From: Bdellovibrionales bacterium GWA2_49_15
GTDB taxonomy: Bacteria > Bdellovibrionota > Bacteriovoracia > Bacteriovoracales > Bacteriovoracaceae
Length of the DNA stretch: 64,000 nt
NCBI GenBank assembly: GCA_001769855.1
Contig: MEPP01000031.1
Coordinates: 299,407-363,406, forward strand
Direction: 5' to 3'
Shown piece after piece: positions 8,480-17,395 of this stretch. The translations under genes were made by a program, and so were the position numbers. Numbering within the stretch: position 1 is the first letter of the stretch; every line of letters begins with the position of its first letter. The notes below the pieces were generated by a model, which was not told the DNA's origin, made no database searches, and saw only the letters and a program-made list of their open reading frames with translations.

Positions 8480-9845
8480 GCTTTCTAATGCGGCCAAAAA
8501 GCTCCTGACCAAACACGGGGAGGGATACAATTTTCATAACAACCTTTCCATGGATCTGTTCTTCCGATAGAGGGGAAAGATACTGTCCGCTTTTTCCAGT
8601 GATTGCCGCCAGCTCGCCCTTCGCAAGCTTGCGTTCCTCAACACTGGCAAGGGCACGCCCCTGATTTTCACCGGCATTGTCATTCTTAAGGTAGTTTAGC
8701 TTTACAAGCTCACCTTGAAATCCCGCGATCTTGGCAAGATACTTTCCGGCCCGATGGGGATTCAGAATCACAACCACATCGCCACCTTTTACGGAAAAGT
8801 GACATTCTTGGCAATTGTAACGAGTATCTACCAGGTGGATCGTTCCTGCTTGCTGACCATAATTTTCAAAATTTTCCAAGGCCATGATAAATTCATATCG
8901 ATTAAGATCGAAACAATAAATCGCAGTATAGAACATGAGACAGACAAAGACCGTGCAGGCATAAACACTTCTGTATAGCTTTGCCTCATAATTCATATTG
9001 CGTTTTTTGTCCCGCAGATTGCGCTGTAGCTGTTCAAAATCCTTTTTATCGATAATTCGTTTCAAGATGAGCTGGTAGGCACTCCATAGACCAACATTCA
9101 CAATGATAATAAGTTTCAATCCTACCAAAACATGTCCAATCACCGAATGAATAACCATGTCACTTGCTTGCTGGATGTACAAAAGTGAAAGAAAAATAAT
9201 GGGCAAAAACGCCAGATGAAAAAACGCAATCCAGGAATGACGTCCGTAATAGCTTTCCTCAAAGCGCGCCAAACTATGATCCGAAAGCACCAGCTTATTG
9301 CGAAAAACGACAAATTTTTCCCATGGCAAGAGCTTCGGATTAAAACGTAACAGGGCCTCGATAACGTAGTCGGCCCTCTCAATCATCGTTGATAAGCGAT
9401 ACACTTTTCCGGAATTACATTTAATTTTAAAGGTGCAAAGAGGACCAAAGGAGCTGCAATGGAGCAAAATAACTTCTTCGAAAAATATTTTAAACTCTTT
9501 CTTTCCCCTGAAGCAGGTAAGATGTTTCTGAGATGCTTGAAAGGTGCGTCCCATCACATCTTTAAAGAAAAACCAGTAGGCCATCGTGACGATGATCCAG
9601 GAGAAACCGGTATAGAGCATGCAATGAAATGCATTTTCAACTGAGATTGACTCCTTCAATAGATGTATCGGCCCTGGGAGTGCCATCGCATAGGTGTAGT
9701 AAAAATAATAGAAACTAGAAAGTAGAAATAGAACTGCAAATAAGATGATGGCCCCAAGAATGAGGAAACCTAACCAGCGAAAATGCAGCCGCACTTGCAG
9801 CATCCTGGGGGGGTAATGAATTTTGCCTCTGTTGTTAATATCCAT
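8469..9845 (-). CDS. multi-pass membrane protein of unknown function
   Basis: The ATG at 9845 gives 458 residues; an in-frame TTG at 9866 also exists and neither has a clear Shine-Dalgarno. Hydrophobic helices lie at about residues 25-50, 75-92, 208-226, 233-255 and 293-313. A soluble region of about 100 residues sits between helices 2 and 3, and about 135 residues follow helix 5, including a CQEC pair and a KGGDVVVILNPHRAGKYLAKI stretch that looks like a small beta domain. The PqiA-like gene ends only 33 bases upstream on the same strand, so a joint role at the envelope is possible. I do not recognise the family. Confidence 0.7.
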   Translation of the reverse strand: MDINNRGKIHYPPRMLQVRLHFRWLGFLILGAIILFAVLFLLSSFYYFYYTYAMALPGPIHLLKESISVENAFHCMLYTGFSWIIVTMAYWFFFKDVMGRTFQASQKHLTCFRGKKEFKIFFEEVILLHCSSFGPLCTFKIKCNSGKVYRLSTMIERADYVIEALLRFNPKLLPWEKFVVFRNKLVLSDHSLARFEESYYGRHSWIAFFHLAFLPIIFLSLLYIQQASDMVIHSVIGHVLVGLKLIIIVNVGLWSAYQLILKRIIDKKDFEQLQRNLRDKKRNMNYEAKLYRSVYACTVFVCLMFYTAIYCFDLNRYEFIMALENFENYGQQAGTIHLVDTRYNCQECHFSVKGGDVVVILNPHRAGKYLAKIAGFQGELVKLNYLKNDNAGENQGRALASVEERKLAKGELAAITGKSGQYLSPLSEEQIHGKVVMKIVSLPVFGQELFGRIRKLIF

Positions 9846-9878
9846 CAGAAGTCTTTTCGGATACAATAGTAAATTACT

Positions 9879-10463
9879 TTAGTCGGCTGATTGCCGCCCG
9901 TCGCAGGCAAGATGGGCCTTCACAAAATGTAGCGAAGCTATCGAAATCAGGCAGTAGGCAAGAAAGAAATAAAAACCCGGCCCGAGAGTGGACTCAAACA
10001 TCGTGTTCACCGAGACAGGCAAAACCAGGCCGAGGTAGGACACCTCGAAAGTTCTAGCACTACCCTGTCCAGTTGTAGATAAGTAGGCAATAAAGATAGC
10101 GACGACAAAAACATCGGCCATGGACCACTTTCCAATCGTGTTCACAAAGTTGAAAAATTTTTCTTTCTCAGGCCTTCTGGCAAAGAGCAAGGCCCACAAA
10201 AGTAAAATGACCTTTATGAATGGGACGAGGACACTGAAGAGCAAAATAAGAAAGGCCACAAAGACGCGATCGTCATCATACAAATCTTTTACGGTGCTTA
10301 AAATGGAACGATTTTTATCCAGGCCGACAGATTTAAACTCGCCGATTTTGGCCTTGATCTCTGTCGTCAGGGTGAGCTTTAGAATGGGTTGTGCTAAGCC
10401 TGGCCAGAGTAACGACAACGAGACAAGGATTAAAATCAAAGAAGCTATTTTATACTTACCCAA
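9879..10463 (-). CDS. PqiA-like inner-membrane protein
   Basis: The 194-residue protein has four hydrophobic helices and the marks of the paraquat-inducible protein A family: LLWPGLAQPILKL at the first helix, VLVPFIKVILLLWALLF in the second, and the conserved cytoplasmic KWSMADVFVVAIFIAYL. PqiA proteins sit in the inner membrane and partner MCE-domain PqiB proteins in lipid transport across the envelope; no MCE gene is visible in the window. This one-domain version is shorter than E. coli PqiA, which is a tandem duplication. It lies between two minus-strand genes at short spacing. Confidence 0.8.
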   Translation of the reverse strand: MGKYKIASLILILVSLSLLWPGLAQPILKLTLTTEIKAKIGEFKSVGLDKNRSILSTVKDLYDDDRVFVAFLILLFSVLVPFIKVILLLWALLFARRPEKEKFFNFVNTIGKWSMADVFVVAIFIAYLSTTGQGSARTFEVSYLGLVLPVSVNTMFESTLGPGFYFFLAYCLISIASLHFVKAHLACDGRQSAD

Positions 10464-10484
10464 ATTCTCCTCACCTAAAATAAA

Positions 10485-10844
10485 TCAATTTCTCAGTGAC
10501 GCCATTTCTTTGTCGATCTTCGCGCGATCATCGGCCAAGTCTTTAAAATCGTCTTCGAGATCTTCCAATCCATCCTTATCATTGGCCTTGGCAAGATTTG
10601 CTTTTTTTGCAACAAGAGCTTCTTCGCGCAACCGAAGCTCCTCAAATTTATCGACTATTTCATCCAGCTTTTTATCCCGTTCGACTTTTGAGAGTGCCAC
10701 CGTTTTGGGCTGATATCTAAAATCGTCATTGCGCACTTGGTTTGGATCATAATTATCCGCCCCTCCCGCGTCTTGAGCGGAAACGGGTCCAAGATTGATG
10801 GTGACGAACAAGACACCGATGATCAGGCTGAACAAAAAACTCAT
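10485..10844 (-). CDS. small secreted coiled-coil protein
   Basis: I start at the ATG at 10844 (GGGAG just upstream) because MSFLFSLIIGVLFVTINLGPVSAQDAG is a clean signal peptide with SAQ cleavage; the longer frame adds an arginine-rich tail of no apparent use. The mature protein of about 95 residues is highly charged, and residues from about 50 on (KVERDKKLDEIVDKFEELR and onward) read as a continuous alpha-helical coiled coil. It probably acts in the periplasm as a structural or adaptor protein. It lies 21 bases upstream of the PqiA-like gene on the same strand. Confidence 0.65.
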   Translation of the reverse strand: MSFLFSLIIGVLFVTINLGPVSAQDAGGADNYDPNQVRNDDFRYQPKTVALSKVERDKKLDEIVDKFEELRLREEALVAKKANLAKANDKDGLEDLEDDFKDLADDRAKIDKEMASLRN

Positions 10845-10925
10845 AAGCTCCCTATGTTTGGATACAACCGTGATTTTATTCTCCCTGATTTTTGGATTTT
10901 TACAAGGGACTGTACGTGATGACAT

Positions 10926-11246
10926 CTATACCTGATACATCAGACCCATTTTGAAAATATCTTTTCCAATCTGAGTCATCCAGCGAATCTGTGAGGGGAT
11001 CAGAATTTGAGTTCCGATGGTGACACGACAAAAACTATTTGCATCTGGAACCATGTCGCTGTGAACGATCACGCAACACCCCTGACTAGACAGATCAAGA
11101 ACCACTCCATAGAGATCATTAATGGGGCTGTCCTCATTAAGCCCACATTTGAGATGGGCAATCGTATTATAAACGGTGACACGTTCAACTCGACGACGCT
11201 CTTTCCACTGCTCATTTTTTGGTTTGTTACCTATCACTATATCCAT
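10926..11246 (-). CDS. PilZ-domain c-di-GMP receptor protein
   Basis: The ATG at 11246 is preceded by AGGAAGGGG at suitable distance; the upstream in-frame ATG has no such site. The 106-residue protein is a single PilZ domain: the RxxxR loop is in ERRRVERV and the D-x-S-x-x-G motif is DLSSQG, the two parts that grip cyclic di-GMP. The remaining beta-barrel strands (CRVTIGTQILIPSQIRW, FKMGLMYQV) follow. It lies between the gliding-like cluster and envelope genes, so it could link c-di-GMP to surface motility, which is inference. Confidence 0.8.
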   Translation of the reverse strand: MDIVIGNKPKNEQWKERRRVERVTVYNTIAHLKCGLNEDSPINDLYGVVLDLSSQGCCVIVHSDMVPDANSFCRVTIGTQILIPSQIRWMTQIGKDIFKMGLMYQV

Positions 11247-11384
11247 GATTTTTCCCCTTCCTGATCCTATTCTCGCAAATTCCATAACAAAGGCCACTGA
11301 GGAGACAGTTCAGAAGCCTAACCAATTAGAATCATGGAGATTGCGCGGCTAAATTGACCTAGGCCGAGTGCCCATAAATTAGGC

Positions 11385-13316
11385 CTATCTGACCTTGGGG
11401 TAGAAGTTCATTGGCTGGTCTACCTCGACAGTGCCGCCTCCCATTGGCTCGGGAAAAACAATCCCTCTTAACACGTTCACCACGCATCCCTTGACCTCTG
11501 TCGGCAGCTCGCCACTCAGTGGGCCGGCATCCGCACGGGTTACATGGCCGCTCGCTCCGATAATGAAATTCAACTTCACGATGCCGCTGTATCCTTGCTG
11601 TGATCGATCAAGCACCTTCTGATAGCAATAGCGAAACTGCGGCAGATACTCTAGTAAAATTGCCCGTATCGCATCAGGGTCCATGCCTCCCAACACCACC
11701 GTTTTGTAAGGCATGCCCGCGGTAAAATAAGATTTTTTGGAGACAATTCCTTCAAGTCCCTTGGTCGTGTCCAGCTTCCCGCTGGTCAAACCTGACACAC
11801 TTCCCGCGCCGTGTTCGACTTTGGCCGTTTTCAAGGTGGCACCCTCACCGGAGGCCTTCAAAGAATTGCCTTCGCCTGTGAACGCACTGTTGGTTTTCGT
11901 CGAAACGTCCTGAAAATTCCCGCTCTTCGCCAGCATACCGCTTAAAGATGAGGTAAGCTCATTCATCTTATATGTATCAACATGCCCTTGGGTATCTTTG
12001 GCCGGCCCGGCTTCCTTCTTGCCAGGTTGACTCTCAAGCTTGGCGGCCGCCCCTTGAGTCGGATTGGGAACAACCACGTCTTTAATCACATTCTTCGGAC
12101 CTTTATTGGGCTCAGCTTTTTTAACAACTTTATCAACCTTCTGTTTTGAGTCGCCCGCTTTTAAAGATTCAACCGGTTTTTGGACTTCCGCCACCTTTAA
12201 ATTAGAAATCTCGTTCGGTTTCTCCTTCACGATGCGCTCACGATCAATTGTACGCTGGACGACATTCTGCTCTTCGATGGGCGCCTTGGCCACGACCTTG
12301 GTGACCAAGGGTCGCTTGTAAAGAATGGTGGCAATCCGCTCAGGGTCTTTTTCCAGTTGATTTTCTTCAGTCGGGACATCAACAATCATGCACATTCCGA
12401 AAATCAGTAAAAAAATGCTGAACATGATGAGAAAATACTTTTGCAGATCTTTATCTTGCCGCATGACGGGAGCGATACGAACGCGTGGTGGATGTTCACC
12501 CACCTGAAGAAATACCTGAATGTCATTTAAGGTGAGACAAACCAAATCTCCGGACAGTAAGTTGACGGCAGTACCGGGCTTCATCGTCTGGTGCTGGCCA
12601 TTTGATAACTTCGTAATCTTAAATCCGGGCAATGGATGAATGGTTATATTTCCAGGGCCGCCGGTCATTAGAACATGTTTCTCATTTTTGCCCAGGTAGG
12701 GAAATTCAATATAAGAAGTTCCCTTTGCGTTTCCGGTTAAGATGCAATCCTTGCCACGCACAGGAAAGTAATCGGCACTCCAGATAATATTACGGTAAAT
12801 GATCAGCACCTCAATCGATTCCTTGTCTTTAATCCAATTGAAGATGGGGTGAATGGAGGCTTCATTTTCAAAAATATATTCCGAAAATTCAGCATTTCTC
12901 AAAGTTGCCAGGGGATGAACAGTTTCAAAAATAACTTTATGATATTTTTCGGTGTGAACAGGCAGTATGGGCAGTTCATTGATGTCAATCTTGTCTTCAT
13001 GATGCAGAATCTTGATGTCTTTTGACACCTTCAATTCAATATTGGACATCTTGATAATGTCCCCGGGACGCAAGGTGGCGTAAACAATCTTTTGCCCGTT
13101 CACGAAAGTTCCGCCCACAGAATTCATATCGTAAAGTTTCAGCCCCGCCGTATCGGCTTCGACGACAGCATGAATGCCGCTGACCGAGGTCGAATCCAAA
13201 ACAAGGTCACAGCGGTCGGAGCTGCCAACCAGAAAACGTCCGCTCGGCACGATAAATGATTTCTGAATACCACTCTGGCCGTACACCAGTCCGATATTTT
13301 GACTGTCGCTTCCCAT
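11385..13316 (-). CDS. gltG: FHA-domain, TonB-like gliding machinery protein (GltG/PglI-like)
   Basis: The 643-residue protein has an N-terminal forkhead-associated domain (residues about 20-95; FLVGSSDRCDLVLDS, SVSGIHAVV, NSVGGTFVNGQ), which binds phosphothreonine. A cytoplasmic linker and one transmembrane helix follow (about 289-310, FLIMFSIFLLIFGMCMIV), then a Lys/Pro-rich periplasmic stretch. The C-terminal domain (about 540-640; AILLEYLPQFRYCYQKVL, YSGIVKLNFIIGASGHV) is of the AgmX/PglI type, related to TonB. In Myxococcus xanthus GltG (PglI) has this layout and links inner-membrane parts to the envelope complex. Its place after gltD-, gltE- and gltF-like genes matches the Myxococcus order. 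A role in gliding here is inferred. Confidence 0.7.
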   Translation of the reverse strand: MGSDSQNIGLVYGQSGIQKSFIVPSGRFLVGSSDRCDLVLDSTSVSGIHAVVEADTAGLKLYDMNSVGGTFVNGQKIVYATLRPGDIIKMSNIELKVSKDIKILHHEDKIDINELPILPVHTEKYHKVIFETVHPLATLRNAEFSEYIFENEASIHPIFNWIKDKESIEVLIIYRNIIWSADYFPVRGKDCILTGNAKGTSYIEFPYLGKNEKHVLMTGGPGNITIHPLPGFKITKLSNGQHQTMKPGTAVNLLSGDLVCLTLNDIQVFLQVGEHPPRVRIAPVMRQDKDLQKYFLIMFSIFLLIFGMCMIVDVPTEENQLEKDPERIATILYKRPLVTKVVAKAPIEEQNVVQRTIDRERIVKEKPNEISNLKVAEVQKPVESLKAGDSKQKVDKVVKKAEPNKGPKNVIKDVVVPNPTQGAAAKLESQPGKKEAGPAKDTQGHVDTYKMNELTSSLSGMLAKSGNFQDVSTKTNSAFTGEGNSLKASGEGATLKTAKVEHGAGSVSGLTSGKLDTTKGLEGIVSKKSYFTAGMPYKTVVLGGMDPDAIRAILLEYLPQFRYCYQKVLDRSQQGYSGIVKLNFIIGASGHVTRADAGPLSGELPTEVKGCVVNVLRGIVFPEPMGGGTVEVDQPMNFYPKVR

Positions 13317-13335
13317 AATTACTTCCTCTCCGGTG

Positions 13336-13599
13336 CTAAAGAACCCTTTCCACCGATTTTCTTATTTCAGGATTAAAATTCTTTCTGTACGGTAGTCTGT
13401 TTTTGAAATACTTTTGATAGCGTGGCAAAATCGACAAATCGCCGGGGATTCCTTTATCACCTTCAACGCCAATCTCATCAAAATCAAATTTTTCAAACTG
13501 CTTATATTTGTAAATAATTTGCTGCTCGCCTTGTTTGACTTCCGCCCCCAGGGCAGAATGCAGCCCTAAGATTACCAGAACAAAAAAAAGATTTCTCAT
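13336..13599 (-). CDS. small periplasmic protein in GltF position
   Basis: The 87-residue product has a signal peptide (MRNLFFVLVILGLHSALGAEV, cleavage after LGA). The mature 68 residues are charged, with KYKQFEKFDFDEIGVEGDKG and KNRLPYRKNFNPEIRKSVE. I recognise no domain. It overlaps the upstream TPR lipoprotein gene by ATGA and is followed after 19 bases by the FHA/PglI-like gene. In Myxococcus the gene between gltE and gltG is gltF, so this is the positional counterpart; sequence relation could not be tested. Confidence 0.65.
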   Translation of the reverse strand: MRNLFFVLVILGLHSALGAEVKQGEQQIIYKYKQFEKFDFDEIGVEGDKGIPGDLSILPRYQKYFKNRLPYRKNFNPEIRKSVERVL

Positions 13600-14516
13600 A
13601 AACCAAACTCCTGCTTCAGTTTTGCATAGAAAGATTGGTCGTAATTTCCGTCGGCCGGATCAATCTCTTCCAAAATATCCTTGGCATCGCCTTTCTTACC
13701 CGTAAGTGCCATAACGTAGGCATAGTTAAGCAGCTGCTGGGTAGGAAGTTTGAAATTGTCTTTTGCTCTTTCGAACAGTACGGCGGCCTCACCAAAACGC
13801 CCCTCTAAGATGTAGCAGCTGGCGAGCGCCAGGATGATTTCAATCTTATTGTTCTCGGTTTGATGCAGCTTCTCCAAAATTGGCAGTGCCAATTTACTGA
13901 GATTATAGCGCAGTAAAAGTTGCGCCTGATTAAAAGAAGGAGTGGATGAAAGCGGCCGACTCTTCGTTGCCGCGGCATAGGCGGAAAGGGCATTTTGATG
14001 AAGCCCGTCCAGCTCGTGAACCACCCCGATATTATTGATGGCAGGAGCAAAGTTAGAATTTATCTCTCGCGCCTTATTGTAAAAAAGAAGGGCCATGCGG
14101 TATTTCTGCTGTAGGAAATAGCAGTTACCTAGGGCCAAATAAAAGGTCGGATTTTTTTGATGAAATTTGGCCTGGGCCTGTAGGAGCTTGAAGCCCTGAT
14201 CATTTTGATTTGAGTAGCACAAGGACATGGCCTCACCCACCGGACCTTCTTTCGCAACCGCCTTGATGGTCTCCTTATTTCTGGTTAAATCCAAGGTCTC
14301 ATCAGAGACCACGGAACCTTTTTCCTCGCTTTCTTGCGGGTAGAAGTCACTGGTATCGTCATACTTAACTTGATACGGTTGCTCAAAAACTGAATTTTCC
14401 ACATTCTTGAATTCCTGCTCGATATCCTCGGAAAATTCTGACACGGTTTTTTTAGGGGTCGAGGAACATCCGGTAATCGCAAAGATAATTATCAACGGCC
14501 ATTGTATTGTTCTCAT
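13596..14516 (-). CDS. gltE: TPR lipoprotein (GltE/AglT-like)
   Basis: MRTIQWPLIIIFAITGCSST is a lipoprotein signal peptide (lipobox ITGC). After an acidic linker, residues about 90-300 form tetratricopeptide-like repeats, for example NPTFYLALGNCYFLQQKYRMALLFYNKA, the typical W/L-G-Y-A-x-F pattern. A periplasm-facing TPR lipoprotein directly downstream of a very large TPR protein is the gltD-gltE arrangement of Myxococcus (AgmU, AglT). Its ATG overlaps the upstream stop by one base (TAATG), and its 3' end overlaps the small next gene by ATGA, so the block is tightly coupled. Confidence 0.65.
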   Translation of the reverse strand: MRTIQWPLIIIFAITGCSSTPKKTVSEFSEDIEQEFKNVENSVFEQPYQVKYDDTSDFYPQESEEKGSVVSDETLDLTRNKETIKAVAKEGPVGEAMSLCYSNQNDQGFKLLQAQAKFHQKNPTFYLALGNCYFLQQKYRMALLFYNKAREINSNFAPAINNIGVVHELDGLHQNALSAYAAATKSRPLSSTPSFNQAQLLLRYNLSKLALPILEKLHQTENNKIEIILALASCYILEGRFGEAAVLFERAKDNFKLPTQQLLNYAYVMALTGKKGDAKDILEEIDPADGNYDQSFYAKLKQEFGL

Positions 14517-17395
14517 TACCTTCCCCCCCTATCCATGAGCACCGGTCGCCTGACGGCGACATATCGTATACGCAACGGTTGTGGGGCCTGACTCAAGAAT
14601 TCATAGTTATACGGAGACAAAATATTATTTTTCAAAATACTTGCCGAGGCATCCTGGGCAAAGGTGCTGGCCTTGGCCTCAAGCTGTTTTACAATTTTGC
14701 CCATATTACTTTTAAATTCTAGTACGTAATTTGCATCCTGCCCGGTGGGAGTGAATTGAGCAATCTCGTGTGCCAGGTCCAGATAAGCATCCGACAAAAT
14801 CTTAAACGTGCGAACGACACCTTTAGCGGAGCCCATTTTAAGAATATCACCGGCCTTGGTGGTCAACTCCTCGAGCCCTTTAAATTTTAATTTTATCTGA
14901 GTATTAAATTGCTCCTCGGGAAAGCTGAGTGGTGGCGTGGCCAGATTTTTGGCCTTTTTGTCGAGCTCGGCGATGTAAAAACGAACGTACACATCAAGGA
15001 CCTCAATAGGCAGGGTCTTCACATTCACATTTTGCCCAAAAAGTGCCGGAATAAACCGAATATAGGTGCGCGCGAGATCGATCTCTTTTTTATCTTTAAG
15101 CGCCTCGGCAAAGCGCTCAAGCAAGATGGCCAGCTTCGGGCCGACAATTTTTTCTTCAATAATGTTGTCAATATGCTTCTTGGCCCAGTTCAAATTATCA
15201 TGAGCGATCAGCTCGTCAATCAACTCGTAACGAGCAAAATTCATACTTTCTGTTGCAATACCGCATTTTTTTCCGCTCTCAATAATGTCCTGCGCCTCCT
15301 GGAACTTGGCGGAAGCAACCTTGAGTATGAAGGCATTTCTAAAGACTCCGTCTTTTTTTTCAAATTTGTCATTACACATTTTAAAATATAATTTTTTATC
15401 AATCTCACCAGCCATCTCGGGTGCGCCATAGGCAAAAAGAGTTTCACCAATCTGCACTAGCGGCACTTCAAAGTGTTTGACATCCGAGGAGGACATGAGA
15501 TCCAGGGCATTGGATGACCATTTATAAATATTTTCCACATGCCCCATCTCTGTGTATAAAATGGCAATATTATAGGCTGCAATCTTTTTTGACTCCTCAC
15601 GCTTCTCAGGATTTTTGTAGATGGAGTAATAATATTTCAAGGCCAGAACTTTATTCCCGGACTGATTTGCCTTCTCGGCCTTTTCAAAGTCAAAGGCAGT
15701 CAGGTCGATTAACATTTTCTGTCTGATCTCATCATTGACCTGAATCTCGCCCTTTTTGATCTTTTGAAAGTAGAAATCATATTTGGCAAAATTCTTTTTC
15801 GCCAAAAAGATGTCCGCAAGCTTGGCCACCATAGCTTCTTGAGTTTTACTTTCTGAAGGAAAGTTGGCCTTAAAATCCCAAAAAATCTTTTCCGCTTCGT
15901 CGATATCATGCTTATTAAGATACTCAAGAAATAATCTTTGATAAATTTTCTTGGCGTCCTCACTCTTAGGGTCTTGCGCCAATTTTGATTTATAGGCAGA
16001 GATCAGATATTTGTCGGAAACCGCCTTGGAAATATCCTTTTGGGCCAGCACGGCCATTAATCCTTTCTGAGCATTACTGAACACATCTTGATCGCCGACT
16101 GTCTTGGCCAGCTGCGCCGACTTTTCGTAATAGGATGCGCTCTCGGCAAATCTTCCAACTCCGTAGAGAGTCTCGGCGGCATGCAGGTTGTAAAAATGGG
16201 CGCGGGTCTGATTCAACTTACTTAGCCCGAAAAAGTAGCTACAGGCCAGCTGGGCCTTTTCTTTTTTTCTCTTGTTATCCTTTTCGACAGTTTTTGACAG
16301 GACGGCTTTTTGCAGAGTCGCTGCATATTTTTCACCATGGTATTTGGCCAGCTCAAATTGATTACCTTGCAGAGCAGTTTGCTCGTGCATAGCAACCAAA
16401 GCATTGAAGGAATTTAAATGATTATTGACAGTCCCATACTTCTCGTTGATTTCCAGAAGCATAATATGAATATCAATTTTTTGCTCACGGGTTTTTGACA
16501 GTGGCAAGGCCTCATTCAACACCTGAATAGCGTATGAATATTTACTCTGCTCCATGAGATGCTGCGCCACTTTCACCAGATAGGTCGCGATGTCCTCACC
16601 GATATTGCGGTAAAATTTTATCGCGTCATCTGTGCGCCCGGCATCGACGTAAAATAAAGCCAGGTCGCGTTTCACCTCGTGGGAAATATCGTAAAACTCG
16701 GGGCGCTTGCTCAAATCAAATATTTTAAGCAACAAGCCGATGCCTTTGGACTTCTGGCCTATGCGAAAATAACACCACGCCAAGTTGAAGGCATCCTTGG
16801 TCCACCAGCGACCTTTGACCTCGCGCAGTGATTCCTCGTAGTTTCGAATGGCCTTTTCAAACTTCTGGTCGTTATAGTACAACTCTGCGACGGCAAGCTT
16901 AGACTTGCGAGACGTCGTAGAGTTATCATTGGATAGTTTTACCGCATGCTCGAAGTACTTTTTGGCCTTGTCAGAATGCTGAAATTCTTTGGCATTAAAA
17001 GCTAAAATATAGAAGACATCGCCTCTTCCTTTAAATTTTGGAAATCTTTTCAGCAGGATGAGACATGCCTTCTGGGCTTTGACATAATATTTCGTTGACT
17101 CAGCAAAGACGTCCTTCTTACTTATCTTCCCCCTTTTGTCCGCCTCGGTACTCAAATATTTTTCATTTTCGATTTCTTTGAGAATTCTGGCCTTTTCAAG
17201 ATAGAGTTCTGCCAAACGTAACAAAAGATTGGGATTTCTTACCGAGACTTGTCGATTAAGCCGGATTATCTCCTGCAGCTCTTCGTTGACGAGATTGAGC
17301 AGCTGGGTTCGCCGCTCCGCCTGGCCCCATGCCATGATGGAACTTAACATGAAGATCAGGGCAATCGTAAGCTTTCTAATTTTTTGCAACTTCAT
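14516..17395 (-). CDS. gltD: large periplasmic TPR protein (GltD/AgmU-like)
   Basis: The 959-residue protein has a signal peptide (MKLQKIRKLTIALIFMLSSIMAWGQAE) and is almost entirely helical repeats. TPR-like units recur from about residue 100 to 800, for example KYFEHAVKLSNDN, KAIRNYEESLREVK and YSYAIQVLNEALPLSK. Near 80 it carries a lysine-rich helix. AgmU/GltD in Myxococcus is a similarly large periplasmic TPR protein that moves with gliding complexes. It overlaps the upstream TPR gene by 20 bases and the downstream lipoprotein gene by one base. The assignment rests on domain type, size and order, not on an alignment. Confidence 0.65.
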   Translation of the reverse strand: MKLQKIRKLTIALIFMLSSIMAWGQAERRTQLLNLVNEELQEIIRLNRQVSVRNPNLLLRLAELYLEKARILKEIENEKYLSTEADKRGKISKKDVFAESTKYYVKAQKACLILLKRFPKFKGRGDVFYILAFNAKEFQHSDKAKKYFEHAVKLSNDNSTTSRKSKLAVAELYYNDQKFEKAIRNYEESLREVKGRWWTKDAFNLAWCYFRIGQKSKGIGLLLKIFDLSKRPEFYDISHEVKRDLALFYVDAGRTDDAIKFYRNIGEDIATYLVKVAQHLMEQSKYSYAIQVLNEALPLSKTREQKIDIHIMLLEINEKYGTVNNHLNSFNALVAMHEQTALQGNQFELAKYHGEKYAATLQKAVLSKTVEKDNKRKKEKAQLACSYFFGLSKLNQTRAHFYNLHAAETLYGVGRFAESASYYEKSAQLAKTVGDQDVFSNAQKGLMAVLAQKDISKAVSDKYLISAYKSKLAQDPKSEDAKKIYQRLFLEYLNKHDIDEAEKIFWDFKANFPSESKTQEAMVAKLADIFLAKKNFAKYDFYFQKIKKGEIQVNDEIRQKMLIDLTAFDFEKAEKANQSGNKVLALKYYYSIYKNPEKREESKKIAAYNIAILYTEMGHVENIYKWSSNALDLMSSSDVKHFEVPLVQIGETLFAYGAPEMAGEIDKKLYFKMCNDKFEKKDGVFRNAFILKVASAKFQEAQDIIESGKKCGIATESMNFARYELIDELIAHDNLNWAKKHIDNIIEEKIVGPKLAILLERFAEALKDKKEIDLARTYIRFIPALFGQNVNVKTLPIEVLDVYVRFYIAELDKKAKNLATPPLSFPEEQFNTQIKLKFKGLEELTTKAGDILKMGSAKGVVRTFKILSDAYLDLAHEIAQFTPTGQDANYVLEFKSNMGKIVKQLEAKASTFAQDASASILKNNILSPYNYEFLSQAPQPLRIRYVAVRRPVLMDRGGR

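Noticed and set aside
10120-10713. 197-codon plus-strand frame
   Set aside because: It is antisense to the PqiA-like and coiled-coil genes and is serine/arginine-rich, as expected of a shadow frame.
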